Below are positions 53,676 through 63,914 of a stretch of DNA of 64,000 nucleotides, in pieces. Position 1 is the stretch's first letter; each line of letters starts with the position of its first letter. The stretch lies in contig NC_012804.1 in the NCBI RefSeq assembly GCF_000022365.1, forward strand, positions 1,488,001-1,552,000. Reading direction: 5' to 3'. A program made the position numbers and the translations under genes. The notes under the pieces are model-generated. The model had not been told where the DNA came from and did not search any database. It was given only the letters and a program-made list of their open reading frames with translations. Source of the stretch: Thermococcus gammatolerans EJ3. GTDB lineage: Archaea > Methanobacteriota_B > Thermococci > Thermococcales > Thermococcaceae.

Positions 53676-54527
53676 ATGAAAGAAGAGAATTCAACGGCCA
53701 TCGAGGAGTTTGCGACGTATCTTGACCTCGAGGGGAAGAGCCCAAACACGATCAGAATGTACACGTACTACGTCAGGCGGTACCTCGAGCACGGCGGGGG
53801 GCTTGACTTCCGCTCTGCCCTCCGTTTTCTGGCCCGCCTGAGGCGGGAAGGCTACTCAAACAGAAGTTTAAACCTCGTTGTGCAGGCGTTAAGGGCCTAC
53901 TTTCGTTTTGAAGGCCTCGATGAGGAAGCCGAGAAGCTCAAACCGCCCAGGGTTCCAAAGAGCCTGCCAAAGGCCCTGACACAGGAGGACGTAAGAAAGC
54001 TGCTTTCGGTTATCCCCCTCACGCGAAGAAGGGACAGGTTGATAGTTCTTCTCCTTTACGGGGCAGGATTGCGTGTCAGCGAGCTCTGCAACCTGAAGAA
54101 AGAGGATATCGACCTTGACAGGGGCATCATAACCGTCCGGGGTGGAAAGGGGGCGAAAGACCGCGTTGTTCCGATCCCCCCGGCACTGACGGAGGAGATC
54201 AAGGCCTACCTCAGCGAGAGGGACGATGACAGCGAATACCTACTCGTGGAAGTCAGAAGAGGAACCAAGGACAGGCTCTCGCCGAAGACTGTCTGGTACC
54301 TGCTCAACCGCTACGGCAAGAAGGCCGGCGTTAAAGTAACGCCCCACATGCTCAGGCACAGCTTCGCAACCCACATGCTGGAAAGGGGGGTTGACATAAG
54401 GGCTATCCAGGAGCTCCTCGGTCATTCAAACCTCTCAACGACACAGATCTACACCAAGGTCACTGTGGAACACCTTAAAAAGGCCCAGGAAAAGGCAAAG
54501 CTCCTCGAAAGCCTAATGGAAGAATGA
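53676..54527 (+). CDS. xerA: XerA tyrosine recombinase
   Basis: 283 aa. Phage-integrase family: N-terminal SAM-like domain, catalytic Arg in [13 protein letters not shown], Lys in [25 protein letters not shown] (His-x-x-Arg), [16 protein letters not shown] (His and nucleophile Tyr). In archaea XerA resolves chromosome dimers at dif. It is chromosomal, unlike the element's own split integrase. It starts 9 bases after the Toprim gene, so the two form an operon. No dif-like site was recognised nearby. Confidence 0.92.
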   Translation: MKEENSTAIEEFATYLDLEGKSPNTIRMYTYYVRRYLEHGGGLDFRSALRFLARLRREGYSNRSLNLVVQALRAYFRFEGLDEEAEKLKPPRVPKSLPKALTQEDVRKLLSVIPLTRRRDRLIVLLLYGAGLRVSELCNLKKEDIDLDRGIITVRGGKGAKDRVVPIPPALTEEIKAYLSERDDDSEYLLVEVRRGTKDRLSPKTVWYLLNRYGKKAGVKVTPHMLRHSFATHMLERGVDIRAIQELLGHSNLSTTQIYTKVTVEHLKKAQEKAKLLESLMEE

Positions 54528-54535
54528 AAGGGAAC

Positions 54536-55513
<978 letters not shown>

Positions 55514-55578
55514 TCACGTCAGCTTTGGGTAATCCGGGGGTTGGAGAAGGGGGTTTATATCGTTTGCGCAGGGGAAGA

Positions 55579-55586
55579 TTTTTAAA
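55579..55586 (+). promoter_or_regulatory. TATA box of the S6e gene
   Basis: TTTTTAAA in a divergent promoter region, giving a leader of about 50 bases before ATG 55658. Confidence 0.55.
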
Positions 55587-55657
55587 CGGACCCTTCAACA
55601 TCACCCGGGAAAGGGCTGGGCCCAATGAATCCCGCTGATGAGTGGAGGTGGGAGGAA

Positions 55658-56035
55658 ATGGCTACGTTCAAGGTCGTTATATCCAACCCAAAGAACGGCA
55701 TAGCCAGACAGATAGAGATAAGCGGCGATGCCGCGGAGAAGCTCATAGGCAAGCGCATTGGCGACGAGATCCCGGTAAAGGAGCTCGGCATAAACCTCTC
55801 GGAGATCTTCGGCCAGGAGATCCCCGAGGACGCAAAGCTCAAGATAAAGGGAGGCACCGACAAGGACGGCTTCCCGATGCGTCCTGATGTTCACGGCCCG
55901 AGGAGGGTCAGGATACTTCTCTCCAGGGGGCCGGGCTTCAGGCCAAAGGAGAAGGGAGAGAGGAGAAAGAAAACCGTCAGGGGCAACACCATAAGCCCCG
56001 AGATCGTCCAGATAAACGCGGTCCTCGTCTTCTGA
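55658..56035 (+). CDS. rps6e: 30S ribosomal protein S6e
   Basis: 125 aa, matching archaeal S6e length. Signatures are [28 protein letters not shown] and [32 protein letters not shown] with the basic end [14 protein letters not shown]. The ATG at 55658 is behind GGAGGTGGGAGG; an in-frame ATG at 55625 would add 11 non-conserved residues. Confidence 0.97.
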
Positions 56036-56046
56036 GGACCCTTTTC

Positions 56047-56688
56047 TCAATCCTCAAGCCAGATCTCAAGCCTCTGCTTTCCTTTTCCTAGGCTGGAGCG
56101 CTTGAACTTCTTGAGGTGCCCAATCTCCCTTATGTCCCTCACGTGGGTTCCCGCGCACGGAATTACCTCGAAGTCCCGTATCTGGGTGTACCGGGTTTCC
56201 CCTTCCCACCAGATCTTCATTTCTCCACCTTCGTCAACGAGCCTGTTGAAGGTCTCAATGATCTCCTGCTTCCACTTGTTCACGTTCTCCGGGTAGAGAA
56301 TGTCGTAGCGGCCCTTCTCGACGCTCATCCCGCTTCCGTAGAGCTCCCACTTCCCGGGCAGGACAAGGTTGAGGACGTGTTCGAGTAAGTGCATCGCGCT
56401 GTGTATCCTCATAAGCTTGTAGCGGTAGTCCCAGTCAATTTTAAGCTCAACCTCTTGGTTGGGTTTGAACTTCTCCGGCTCCTTAACAACGTGCCAGACG
56501 TTGCCTTCCTCGTCCTTGTAAACGTCCAGAACCTCGACGCCGTTTATCCAGCCTCTGTCGTGGGGCTGCCCGCCGCCGGTCGGGTAGAAAATGGTCTGGT
56601 CGAGGAGAAGGGCGTTCTCCTTCACCTCCAGAACCTTGGCCTTAGCCTCCCTGAGGTAAGCGTCCTCGTAGTAGAGCTTGCGGGTCAT
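56047..56688 (-). CDS. alaX: alanyl-tRNA editing protein (AlaX family)
   Basis: 213 aa. Free-standing AlaRS editing domain that deacylates Ser/Gly-tRNA(Ala). Zinc ligands appear in RIHSAMHLLEHVL (H-x3-H) and in PCAGTHVRDIREIG (Cys-x3-His), with TGGGQPHDRG near the N-terminus. Length suits the AlaX-M class. Convergent with S6e. Confidence 0.93.
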   Translation of the reverse strand: MTRKLYYEDAYLREAKAKVLEVKENALLLDQTIFYPTGGGQPHDRGWINGVEVLDVYKDEEGNVWHVVKEPEKFKPNQEVELKIDWDYRYKLMRIHSAMHLLEHVLNLVLPGKWELYGSGMSVEKGRYDILYPENVNKWKQEIIETFNRLVDEGGEMKIWWEGETRYTQIRDFEVIPCAGTHVRDIREIGHLKKFKRSSLGKGKQRLEIWLED

Positions 56689-56750
56689 TTAAACCACCGT
56701 AGGGATAAGTGCATCGAAGTTTAAATGGGTATCGAAAGGGGAGAAAAAGC

Positions 56751-57392
56751 TCAGCGCCTCCTCCTTGGGAAGAGGGGAACCATTGCAATCGCGATTATGA
56801 GCGCGGGACCGCAGATCCGCTTGTCATTTCCGTTGGTTGTTGTGTGAGTGCCATCAGCCGGTGTCTCGCTGGCGGTTGTATGAGTTTTCTTGGGTGTCGT
56901 GGAGGTTTCACTCGGTTCACCAGCCTTCGTGAATAGGTACTGGAGCTTCTCAACGATTTCCCTAGCCTTGGTGTTGTTGTGGGGCAGGATGTAGTTTCCC
57001 GAGGCGAGAAGGAGCAGCGTTCCGTTGTTTTTTAAAGCAGTCTCCACTATCTCAGGGGTTGCAGAAACCTTGTACTCCCCCTCAATCACGGCCACGAGGG
57101 TGCCGTTGTAAGTGATCCCTATCACGGGAACCCCCGTCACCCCAATGAGGCGGGAGATGTTGTTGAGAACCTCGTCGTTGTGACTGTTTCCGACCAGCTC
57201 GTAGTAGGTGAACTTGTCGGCACCGTAGGTCTCTGGAATGACTTCCTTCATGTGCCTGCAGTGAGGGCAGGTTTTAGCCCCATAAAGGTAGAAGTGCACC
57301 AGTGAGGGATCAAACTTCCAGTCTGAAGCGCTAACGGGGAACAGCACTGATGAGAGCAGTAGCAATAGAGCTAACCCAACAACCCTTTTCAT
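56751..57392 (-). CDS. thioredoxin-like surface protein with CGP C-terminal anchor
   Basis: 213 aa. An N-terminal signal peptide (residues 1-22) is followed by a thioredoxin-like domain with redox motif AKTCPHCRHM and cis-Pro region TGVPVIGI. A Thr/Ser-rich linker (TSTTPKKTHTTAS...GTHTTTNG) leads to ICGPAL, a hydrophobic segment and RRRR, matching the CGP-CTERM sorting signal of Thermococcaceae. It is probably an extracellular disulfide or thiol protein tethered to the membrane. ATG 57392 preferred; GTG 57401 possible. Confidence 0.82.
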   Translation of the reverse strand: MKRVVGLALLLLLSSVLFPVSASDWKFDPSLVHFYLYGAKTCPHCRHMKEVIPETYGADKFTYYELVGNSHNDEVLNNISRLIGVTGVPVIGITYNGTLVAVIEGEYKVSATPEIVETALKNNGTLLLLASGNYILPHNNTKAREIVEKLQYLFTKAGEPSETSTTPKKTHTTASETPADGTHTTTNGNDKRICGPALIIAIAMVPLFPRRRR

Positions 57393-57446
57393 ACCAGCCA
57401 CCGGGGAAGTTAGGGGGAGGAGGTTATAAGCTTAGCCTCCACCAGA

Positions 57447-57454
57447 TTTTTATA
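57447..57454 (+). promoter_or_regulatory. TATA box of the TIM-barrel gene
   Basis: TTTTTATA about 34-41 bases before ATG 57488, in a divergent promoter region shared with the thioredoxin-like gene (minus-strand TATA-like CTTATAAC at about 57424-57431). Confidence 0.5.
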
Positions 57455-57487
57455 CTCTCCGGACGTGCATTCATCAAGGTGAAGGCC

Positions 57488-58294
57488 ATGGAGATAGGTG
57501 TGACCATCTACCCGCGCTTCGTCACCAAGGACAAGAGCCTTGCCTCGGTGCTCGCAGACGTGAAGATAAAGTCCTATGACTTCGTTTCGATATTCCCGCA
57601 CACCCTGGGCCTCATAGTGAATGGACAGGTCATGGAGAAGAAGCTCAAGAACATAGAGAGCACGCTGAAGGGCGTTGGAATAGACTACATCGTAAGGATG
57701 CCCACTTCAATGAACTTGAGGGATCACATCTACCACAGCAGGCACTTCCGCGTTGCCAAGGCCGTTGCGGACGTCGCCATAAAGCTCGGGGCAAAGGTCA
57801 TAGTCATGCAGAGCGGCAAAACCGGAAGGCTGGACCTTGAGATAGAGGCCCTTCAGCACCTGGCCGACATGGTGAAGCCCTTCGGCATAAAGATAGCCCT
57901 TGAGAACACCTACAGCGTCAAGGACACGCTCTACGTTGTCGATAACGTGAACAGGGACAACGTCGGCTTCGCCCTCGACGTCGCCCACGCGTTCCTGAGC
58001 GCCCAGGGGGACGAGAACAAACTCCTCGAGGACGTCAAGCTCGGAACCGACAAGACTATAATCCTGATGATCCACGACAACTTCGGAAAGCTCTTCCCGC
58101 AGGTCGAGCCCGAGGACGCCTTAGCTTACGGTGTAGGTGATCTACACCTGCTTCCGGGGGAGGGAAAGATTCCCTTCGGAAAGGTTCTCAAGCTCTTCGG
58201 CGACGTCCCAATCCTGCTCAAGGTAAAAGACCCCGACAAGTTCGCCAGGATACCAACGAAAAAAGGATTGATAGAGCTGCTGACCTCGCTCTGA
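57488..58294 (+). CDS. sugar phosphate isomerase/epimerase-like TIM barrel
   Basis: 268 aa AP-endonuclease-2/xylose-isomerase-like barrel. Metal-site pattern: IALENTYS (Glu), FALDVAHAF (Asp, His), IMIHDNFGK (His, Asp) and DLHLLPGEGKIPF (His, Glu). Family members isomerise sugars or act as endonuclease IV; the short length and GEGxIPF favour a sugar isomerase-like role. ATG 57488 follows GAAGG; upstream in-frame sequence is the divergent promoter. Confidence 0.8.
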   Translation: MEIGVTIYPRFVTKDKSLASVLADVKIKSYDFVSIFPHTLGLIVNGQVMEKKLKNIESTLKGVGIDYIVRMPTSMNLRDHIYHSRHFRVAKAVADVAIKLGAKVIVMQSGKTGRLDLEIEALQHLADMVKPFGIKIALENTYSVKDTLYVVDNVNRDNVGFALDVAHAFLSAQGDENKLLEDVKLGTDKTIILMIHDNFGKLFPQVEPEDALAYGVGDLHLLPGEGKIPFGKVLKLFGDVPILLKVKDPDKFARIPTKKGLIELLTSL

Positions 58295-58296
58295 TC

Positions 58297-59283
58297 TCAA
58301 TTTTCTTCCCCGAAGATAAGGTTCACGAACCACTTCTCGTCAAAGGGCCTTAGATCCTCGTAACCCTGGCCGACGCCGACGAAGAGTATGGGTGCACCGA
58401 TGGCGTGGCTTATGCTCAACGCGGCCCCACCCCTCGAGTCCGCGTCGAGCTTGGTGAGAATGACACCATCTATTTTCACAGCCTCGTTGAACTGCCTCGC
58501 CTGGTCGATTATTGAGTTTCCAGCCAATGAGTCACCCACGAAGATGACAAGGTCCGGTTTGGTGACGCGGACTATCTTCTTCATCTCGTCCATGAGGTTT
58601 CTGTTGAGCTCGTTCCTTCCGGCGGTGTCCACGAGAACGACGTCTATTCCCCTCGCCTTGGCGTGCTGTATGGCGTCATAAGCGACGGCCGCAGGATCGG
58701 CACCGTAGGAGTGCTTTATCACCTTAACGCCGACGCGCTTCGCGTGCTCTTCAACCTGCTCTATCGCCCCGGCCCTGAAGGTGTCGCTGGCCGCTATGAC
58801 AACGCTCAGCCCGTTCTTCTTAAGCCAGTGGGCGAGCTTGGCTATGGTCGTGGTCTTTCCGGAGCCGTTGAAACCTACGAAGACTATGACGTAGGGTTTC
58901 TCCTTTTTCGCCCTTATCTCCTCAAGAAGGTTTATCTTTCTCGGCGGGGTTAGAACTTCAAGAACGGCCTCCTTAACGGCATCTTCAATGACCTTGGCCT
59001 TGTCCGTACCGATCTTGACCTTTTTCCCGACGAGCTTCCGTTTTATGCTCTCCCTGAGCTCGTCCACGACCTCCAGGGCCACATCAGCCTCGAGAAGCTC
59101 GATCTCAAGATCCTCCAAAGCCCTCTCAACGTCCTTCTCCTTAATCTCGACCTGGAGGAGCCTCTCAAAGAGACCGGGCTTCTTCTCGGGTTCAGCCTTC
59201 TCGATCTTTTTTTCTTCCTCCTCAACGTTCTCTTCGACCCTCCTGACGAAGCCCTTGAGTTTCTCCCTGAGCTTTCCGAACAT
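58297..59283 (-). CDS. ftsY: signal recognition particle receptor FtsY
   Basis: 328 aa. GTPase of the SRP receptor, acting at the inner membrane face with SRP54. An acidic/basic N-terminal A region (to about 45) precedes the N domain and the G domain: [20 protein letters not shown] (P-loop), [42 protein letters not shown] and [17 protein letters not shown] 59283 is behind GGTGGTC. TATA-like GATATATATG lies at about 59314-59323. Convergent with the TIM-barrel gene. Confidence 0.96.
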   Translation of the reverse strand: MFGKLREKLKGFVRRVEENVEEEEKKIEKAEPEKKPGLFERLLQVEIKEKDVERALEDLEIELLEADVALEVVDELRESIKRKLVGKKVKIGTDKAKVIEDAVKEAVLEVLTPPRKINLLEEIRAKKEKPYVIVFVGFNGSGKTTTIAKLAHWLKKNGLSVVIAASDTFRAGAIEQVEEHAKRVGVKVIKHSYGADPAAVAYDAIQHAKARGIDVVLVDTAGRNELNRNLMDEMKKIVRVTKPDLVIFVGDSLAGNSIIDQARQFNEAVKIDGVILTKLDADSRGGAALSISHAIGAPILFVGVGQGYEDLRPFDEKWFVNLIFGEEN

Positions 59284-59377
59284 CCTGACCACCGATCACG
59301 GGGGAACTTATTCATATATATCATTATCGGCCTCAGCGATAGCTGGTGTCATCACCTTTCAGACCCGAAGCCACACA

Positions 59378-59836
59378 TCATCGGCGTCTCACGAGCTTTG
59401 AGGACTCGACGACCCTTCCGTTCTCGAGCCTGTACAGGTTAACGATCTCAGCGCCTACGGTCTCGCGCCTGTAGGCGAGGAGGTAGTCTATAAAGTTTCT
59501 GAGGGGGTAACGGGTTATGGAGTCACCAACGTACTTGTGCTCGTACAGAACGACCAGCCTGTCCCGGTGCGAGTCCAGCCACGAGTGAAGCCTTTCCCGC
59601 TCATTTCCCGTCCTCGCGAGGGGGTTGAGGATAAGGTAAACGTCAAAGTTCTCATTTTCGAAGGGATCTCCAATGAAGACGTCCCCTTCAATTTGGAAGG
59701 GAAGCCCCTCAGCCAGTATCCTCCAGCCCTCCCTTGCCCATTCGTTGAGGATTATTCTGGCTATCCTCCTCGGATTGCCCGTCATGAGGATCCGTCCGGA
59801 TTTGAGGTAAAGGATATCCGTCAGCCTGAGTCCCAT
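59378..59836 (-). CDS. hypothetical protein
   Basis: 152 aa soluble alpha/beta protein. No recognised family. A possible helix-turn-helix-like start (NPRRIARIILNEWAREGW) precedes strand-rich sequence (DVYLILNPLARTG, LVVLYEHKYVGDS). Single gene with a TTATTAAG-type promoter at about 59865; divergent from the importer operon. Confidence 0.55.
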   Translation of the reverse strand: MGLRLTDILYLKSGRILMTGNPRRIARIILNEWAREGWRILAEGLPFQIEGDVFIGDPFENENFDVYLILNPLARTGNERERLHSWLDSHRDRLVVLYEHKYVGDSITRYPLRNFIDYLLAYRRETVGAEIVNLYRLENGRVVESSKLVRRR

Positions 59837-59947
59837 CCCTTTTCCTCCAGAGGTTGTTAAACTTAATAACGCAGCCCTCTCAAAAATCTTTCGATCAGGA
59901 TTAGGGTTTTGTGAGGGGATTTCTTTTACAGGTTAGCAAACCGCAAA

Positions 59948-59955
59948 CTATATAT
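59948..59955 (+). promoter_or_regulatory. TATA box of the nucleoside importer operon
   Basis: ACTATATA, about 48-55 bases before ATG 60003. A GGTT-AGCA-AACC inverted repeat lies just upstream (59929-59940), a possible regulator site. Confidence 0.5.
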
Positions 59956-60002
59956 CCCGTCTTTGCTCACTCAGATCGACAGCTGTATTCAGGGGTGTCC
60001 CT

Positions 60003-61295
60003 ATGAAATGGAAAAGCGTGTTTGCACTTTTGGTTGTAGGGCTCGTTGCCCTTAGTGTAGCGGCCAGCGGCTGCATCGGGGGAGGAGGGGAAAAAGAAAC
60101 CTCCAGCGAAAGTAGCAGTCAGACGAACTCCCAGACCACTTCCAGCGCCTCTTATAGTGGTGCTATAGCCATCGTTTACGACGTGGGTGGCAGGGGCGAT
60201 CTCAGCTTCAACGACATGGCTTATCTCGGCGCCTCCAAAGCCGCCAAAGACTTCAACCTCGAACTGGTCGAACTCCAGAGCAACAGCGAGGACGACTACT
60301 ACAAGAACCTTGAAACCCTCGCCAAGGCCAAGAAGTACAAGATAATTATCGCAGTCGGCTTCATGATGACCGATGCCGTCAACGCCACGGCTAAAAAGTA
60401 CCCTGACCAGAAGTTTGCAATCATCGATGGCTACATACCCGACAGGGACAACGTCATGAGCATTCAATTCAAGGAGAACGAAGGTTCAGCTCTGGCAGGT
60501 GCTCTGGCTGGCCTCATAGCCGCCAACGACGGAAAGGACAAGGTTGGAATCGTTCTCGGTATGGAGATTCCGGTCCTCTACAAGTTCGAGGCGGGCTACC
60601 GCTTTGGAATAAAGTGGGCCGAGGACTACTACAAGCAGAAGACCGGAAATGAGGCCAACATAGACGTCCTCTACCAGTACACCGGTTCCTTCAACGACGC
60701 CGCCAAGGGTAAGGCCGCCGCCGAGACCCAGCTCCAGCAGGGGGCGTGGGTTATCTACCAGGTCGCCGGTGGAACGGGCCTCGGAGTCTTCCAGGCGGTT
60801 AAAGAATACCTCGATGCAAGGGGCAAAAAGATGGGACCGCCATTTGCGATAGGCGTTGACTCAGCCCAGGACTGGATTAAGCCGGGCGTTATAATCGCAA
60901 GCATGATGAAGCGCGTTGACGTTGGTGTCTACAACGCGGTCAAGGCAGCAGTCGAGGGCAACTTCAAGGGCGGTGTCGTGGAACTCGGGCTCAAGGAGAA
61001 CGGTGTTGGCCTGAGCACCGTGGACGACGTTATGGCGATGTTCAACTCCCTCCCCGAGGATACCCAGAAGAAGAAACTTCAGGAGCTCGGCTTCAACAGC
61101 AAGGACGAGCTCAAGCAGTACCTCGAGAACACCAGGAAGCAGGTTCCCGACTGGATCTGGCAGGCCGTAGATGAGCTCAAGCAGAAGATAATCAACGGCG
61201 AGATCAAGGTTCCCGCCCCGATGGACAAGGAGGGCATCGAAAAGATCAGGCAGGCCGGCACCTGGCAGGAAATGGAGCAGCTCGCCAGCAGCTGA
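60003..61295 (+). CDS. BMP-family substrate-binding lipoprotein
   Basis: 430 aa. Lipobox ASGC (Cys24) and a Ser/Thr-rich linker precede a BMP/PnrA-like (TmpC) domain: YDVGGRGDLSFNDMAYLGA, FAIIDGYIPDRDNVMSIQFKENEGSALAGALAGL, VGIVLGMEIPVLYKFEAGYRFGIKW and GVDSAQDWIKPGVIIASMMKRVD. The family binds purine nucleosides for ABC import. The C-terminal about 90 residues are an extra helical extension. First gene of the importer operon. Confidence 0.9.
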   Translation: MKWKSVFALLVVGLVALSVAASGCIGGGGEKETSSESSSQTNSQTTSSASYSGAIAIVYDVGGRGDLSFNDMAYLGASKAAKDFNLELVELQSNSEDDYYKNLETLAKAKKYKIIIAVGFMMTDAVNATAKKYPDQKFAIIDGYIPDRDNVMSIQFKENEGSALAGALAGLIAANDGKDKVGIVLGMEIPVLYKFEAGYRFGIKWAEDYYKQKTGNEANIDVLYQYTGSFNDAAKGKAAAETQLQQGAWVIYQVAGGTGLGVFQAVKEYLDARGKKMGPPFAIGVDSAQDWIKPGVIIASMMKRVDVGVYNAVKAAVEGNFKGGVVELGLKENGVGLSTVDDVMAMFNSLPEDTQKKKLQELGFNSKDELKQYLENTRKQVPDWIWQAVDELKQKIINGEIKVPAPMDKEGIEKIRQAGTWQEMEQLASS

Positions 61296-61333
61296 TTCTT
61301 TCTTTTTTCTCATTGACCCGCGGGGGTGTTTCT

Positions 61334-62884
61334 ATGGAGAAGAGACCGATAATCGAGATGCAGGGAATCGTCAAGGTGTATCCCGATGGCACGAAGGCCC
61401 TCCGTGGTGTTGATCTCACTGTCTACCCGGGAGAAATCTTGGGTCTTCTCGGTGAGAACGGCGCCGGAAAGACCACCCTCATGAAAATTCTGTTTGGAAT
61501 GCTCAAACCCACCTCGGGTAAAATCATTGTTAAGGGGAAGGAAGTTCACTTCAAAAGCCCTCTCGATGCGATTTCTATGGGTATTGGTATGGTTCATCAG
61601 CACTTCACCCTCGTTGAGGTTTTTGACGCCCTCCACAACATCATCCTTGGCATGGAGGGGCACGGCCTTTTCTCTAGAATAGACGTCGAGAGCGCCAGGA
61701 AAAGGCTCCAGAAGCTCATGGACGATCTAAACTTCCAGGTTCCCCTCGACGTTCCCGTCGAAAACCTCCCCGTCGGGGTGCAGCAGAGGGTGGAAATCCT
61801 CAAGATGCTCTACCGCAATGTCGACATCCTCATCCTAGACGAGCCAACGGCTGTGCTGACCCCCCTCGAAGTAGAGGAGCTCTTTGAGGTGCTCAGAAAA
61901 TTAAAGGCTGAGGGGAAGACAATAATATTCATCAGCCACAAGCTCAACGAGGTCATGGAAATAACCGACCGTGTTACGGTTATCAGAAAAGGGAAGGTTG
62001 TGGGAACTGTAAAAACTGAAGAGGCAACCCCCCAACTCCTCGCCAGGATGATGGTCGGCAGGGACGTGGTGTTAAAGATTGAAAAACCACCCAAGGAGCC
62101 GGGCAAACCAGTTCTCAGGGTTGAGAACCTGTGGGTCAAGGGGGACAGAGGTGAGGAAGCCGTCAAGGGGCTCTCATTTGAGGTCAGGGAGGGGGAGATA
62201 CTCGGCATTGCTGGGGTTGAAGGGAACGGGCAGACTGAGCTTATCGAGGCAATAACTGGCCTTAGAAAGCTGGAAAAAGGGAAAGTAGAACTCAACGGGG
62301 TCGACGTAACTGGCAGGCCACCAAAAGAACTCTACGACCTTGGAATGGCCCACATACCTGAAGACAGAACCAACATGGGGCTGATCCTCGACATGACCGT
62401 CACCGAGAACTCAATCCTCGGCCTCCAGTGGAGGAAGAAATTCCAGAGGGCTAGGGGGATTATAAACTGGGTGGCGGCCCGGAGGCATGCAAACGAGTTA
62501 ATATCCAAATTTGATATAGTGGCGCCGGGTCCGGACGCTCCCGTGAAAAGCCTAAGCGGTGGCAATCAACAAAAACTCATAGTGGCAAGGGAGGTCAGTA
62601 AAGAGCCTGCCCTCATCGTGGCCGCTCAGCCCACCCGGGGAGTTGACGTCGCCTCGACGGAGTACATCAGAAACTACCTCGTCAAGCTGAGAAACGAGAA
62701 CAAGGCGGTTCTACTGGTCTCCGCTGACCTCGATGAGATACTCCAGCTCAGCGACAGGATGGCAGTGATGTACGAGGGCCAGTTTATGGGCGTTGTAAAA
62801 CCCGGAGAAGTTACTCTGGAAGAGATAGGTATGATGATGGGAGGTATTCGCTATGAAGAGCTCAAAAGGGCAAAAGGTGAGTGA
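61334..62884 (+). CDS. ABC transporter ATPase, nucleoside/sugar type (two-domain)
   Basis: 516 aa with two nucleotide-binding domains in tandem as in RbsA/NupO. Domain 1: Walker A GENGAGKTT, signature-like LPVGVQQRVEIL, Walker B ILILDEPTAVLTP. Domain 2: degenerate Walker A GVEGNGQTEL, signature LSGGNQQKL and a Walker B ending AAQPTRGVD. Energises the importer with the two permeases. ATG 61334 behind GGGGGTG; overlaps the permease gene by 32 bases. Confidence 0.95.
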   Translation: MEKRPIIEMQGIVKVYPDGTKALRGVDLTVYPGEILGLLGENGAGKTTLMKILFGMLKPTSGKIIVKGKEVHFKSPLDAISMGIGMVHQHFTLVEVFDALHNIILGMEGHGLFSRIDVESARKRLQKLMDDLNFQVPLDVPVENLPVGVQQRVEILKMLYRNVDILILDEPTAVLTPLEVEELFEVLRKLKAEGKTIIFISHKLNEVMEITDRVTVIRKGKVVGTVKTEEATPQLLARMMVGRDVVLKIEKPPKEPGKPVLRVENLWVKGDRGEEAVKGLSFEVREGEILGIAGVEGNGQTELIEAITGLRKLEKGKVELNGVDVTGRPPKELYDLGMAHIPEDRTNMGLILDMTVTENSILGLQWRKKFQRARGIINWVAARRHANELISKFDIVAPGPDAPVKSLSGGNQQKLIVAREVSKEPALIVAAQPTRGVDVASTEYIRNYLVKLRNENKAVLLVSADLDEILQLSDRMAVMYEGQFMGVVKPGEVTLEEIGMMMGGIRYEELKRAKGE

Positions 62885-63914
62885 GGTACTCTCCAAAATA
62901 AACATCAAAGCCTTCGTTGAGAGCGTCCTGGCGATATTAATCGGGTTCCTCATTGGGGCGATTATACTCCTCGCTTTCGGTTACGATCCTGTCGATGCCT
63001 ACGTCGCCCTCTTTAAGGGGGGACTGGCCTCAACGGACAACATAGCGGTGACCCTGCACTACTCTACTCCCTTAATGCTCACGGCCCTGACCTTCGCAAT
63101 CGGTGCCAGAACTGGAATCTTCAACATCGGTGCGGAGAGTTCGTTCTACTTCGGAGCCATAGCGGCGATAGCCTTCACGAACATCTGGGGCAACCTGTGG
63201 TTCGGTCTGCTGATGGGTATGGTTCTCGGAGCCCTCTGGGCCCTTCCAGCTGCGCTTCTCAAGGTTTACAGGGGCGTACACGAGGTCATCTCCACGATAA
63301 TGCTCAACTGGATAGGCTGGTACTTTGTCCTCTGGTTAATCGTGGGGCCATACGCAAATCCCAAGAACCCGATAAAGACAATTAAAGTGCCCCCCTCCGC
63401 AAGGCTTCCGCTTATAGGGAACACGGTTCTCTCATGGGGTTTCATCATAGCGGTCATCGCCTCAGTTTCCATATACTTCATCCTGTGGCACACCACACTG
63501 GGCTTTAGCATGAGGGCCAGCGGTTACAACGAGAAAGCAGCGAGATACGGTGGTATAAACCCCAAGATGGCTGTCCTCTGGTCATTTCTCATTGGTGGTA
63601 TGATGAGCGGTCTGGGGGGTGCGATGAAAATAATGGGTGACTATCCCGGCTATGCCATAAGTCAGGGAGGTGCCAACATTTACGGATTCGGTTTCGACGG
63701 AATAGGTGTTTCCCTCGTCGGAAGGAACCATCCCCTCGGCATAATCCTGTCCGCGATATTCTTTGGAATGTTAAAAGCCGGAACGTCTTCCATGCAGCAG
63801 ACAGGGGTTCCCCTCGAGATAGTGAGGGTTATCCAGGGTGTGATAATCATAACCGTTGCCATTCCAAGCCTGTATGACCTTATAAAGAAGGCCTTAGGAA
63901 GGGGGGCTGCATAA
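62853..63914 (+). CDS. ABC transporter permease, BPD/RbsC-like
   Basis: 353 aa, about 8-10 transmembrane segments, with the branched-chain/ribose permease pattern FAIGARTGIFNIGAESSFYFGA and GYNEKAARYGGI (EAA-like loop). Corresponds to YufP/NupP in bacterial guanosine importers. The stop overlaps the next permease start by one base (TAATG). Confidence 0.92.
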   Translation: MKSSKGQKVSEVLSKINIKAFVESVLAILIGFLIGAIILLAFGYDPVDAYVALFKGGLASTDNIAVTLHYSTPLMLTALTFAIGARTGIFNIGAESSFYFGAIAAIAFTNIWGNLWFGLLMGMVLGALWALPAALLKVYRGVHEVISTIMLNWIGWYFVLWLIVGPYANPKNPIKTIKVPPSARLPLIGNTVLSWGFIIAVIASVSIYFILWHTTLGFSMRASGYNEKAARYGGINPKMAVLWSFLIGGMMSGLGGAMKIMGDYPGYAISQGGANIYGFGFDGIGVSLVGRNHPLGIILSAIFFGMLKAGTSSMQQTGVPLEIVRVIQGVIIITVAIPSLYDLIKKALGRGAA

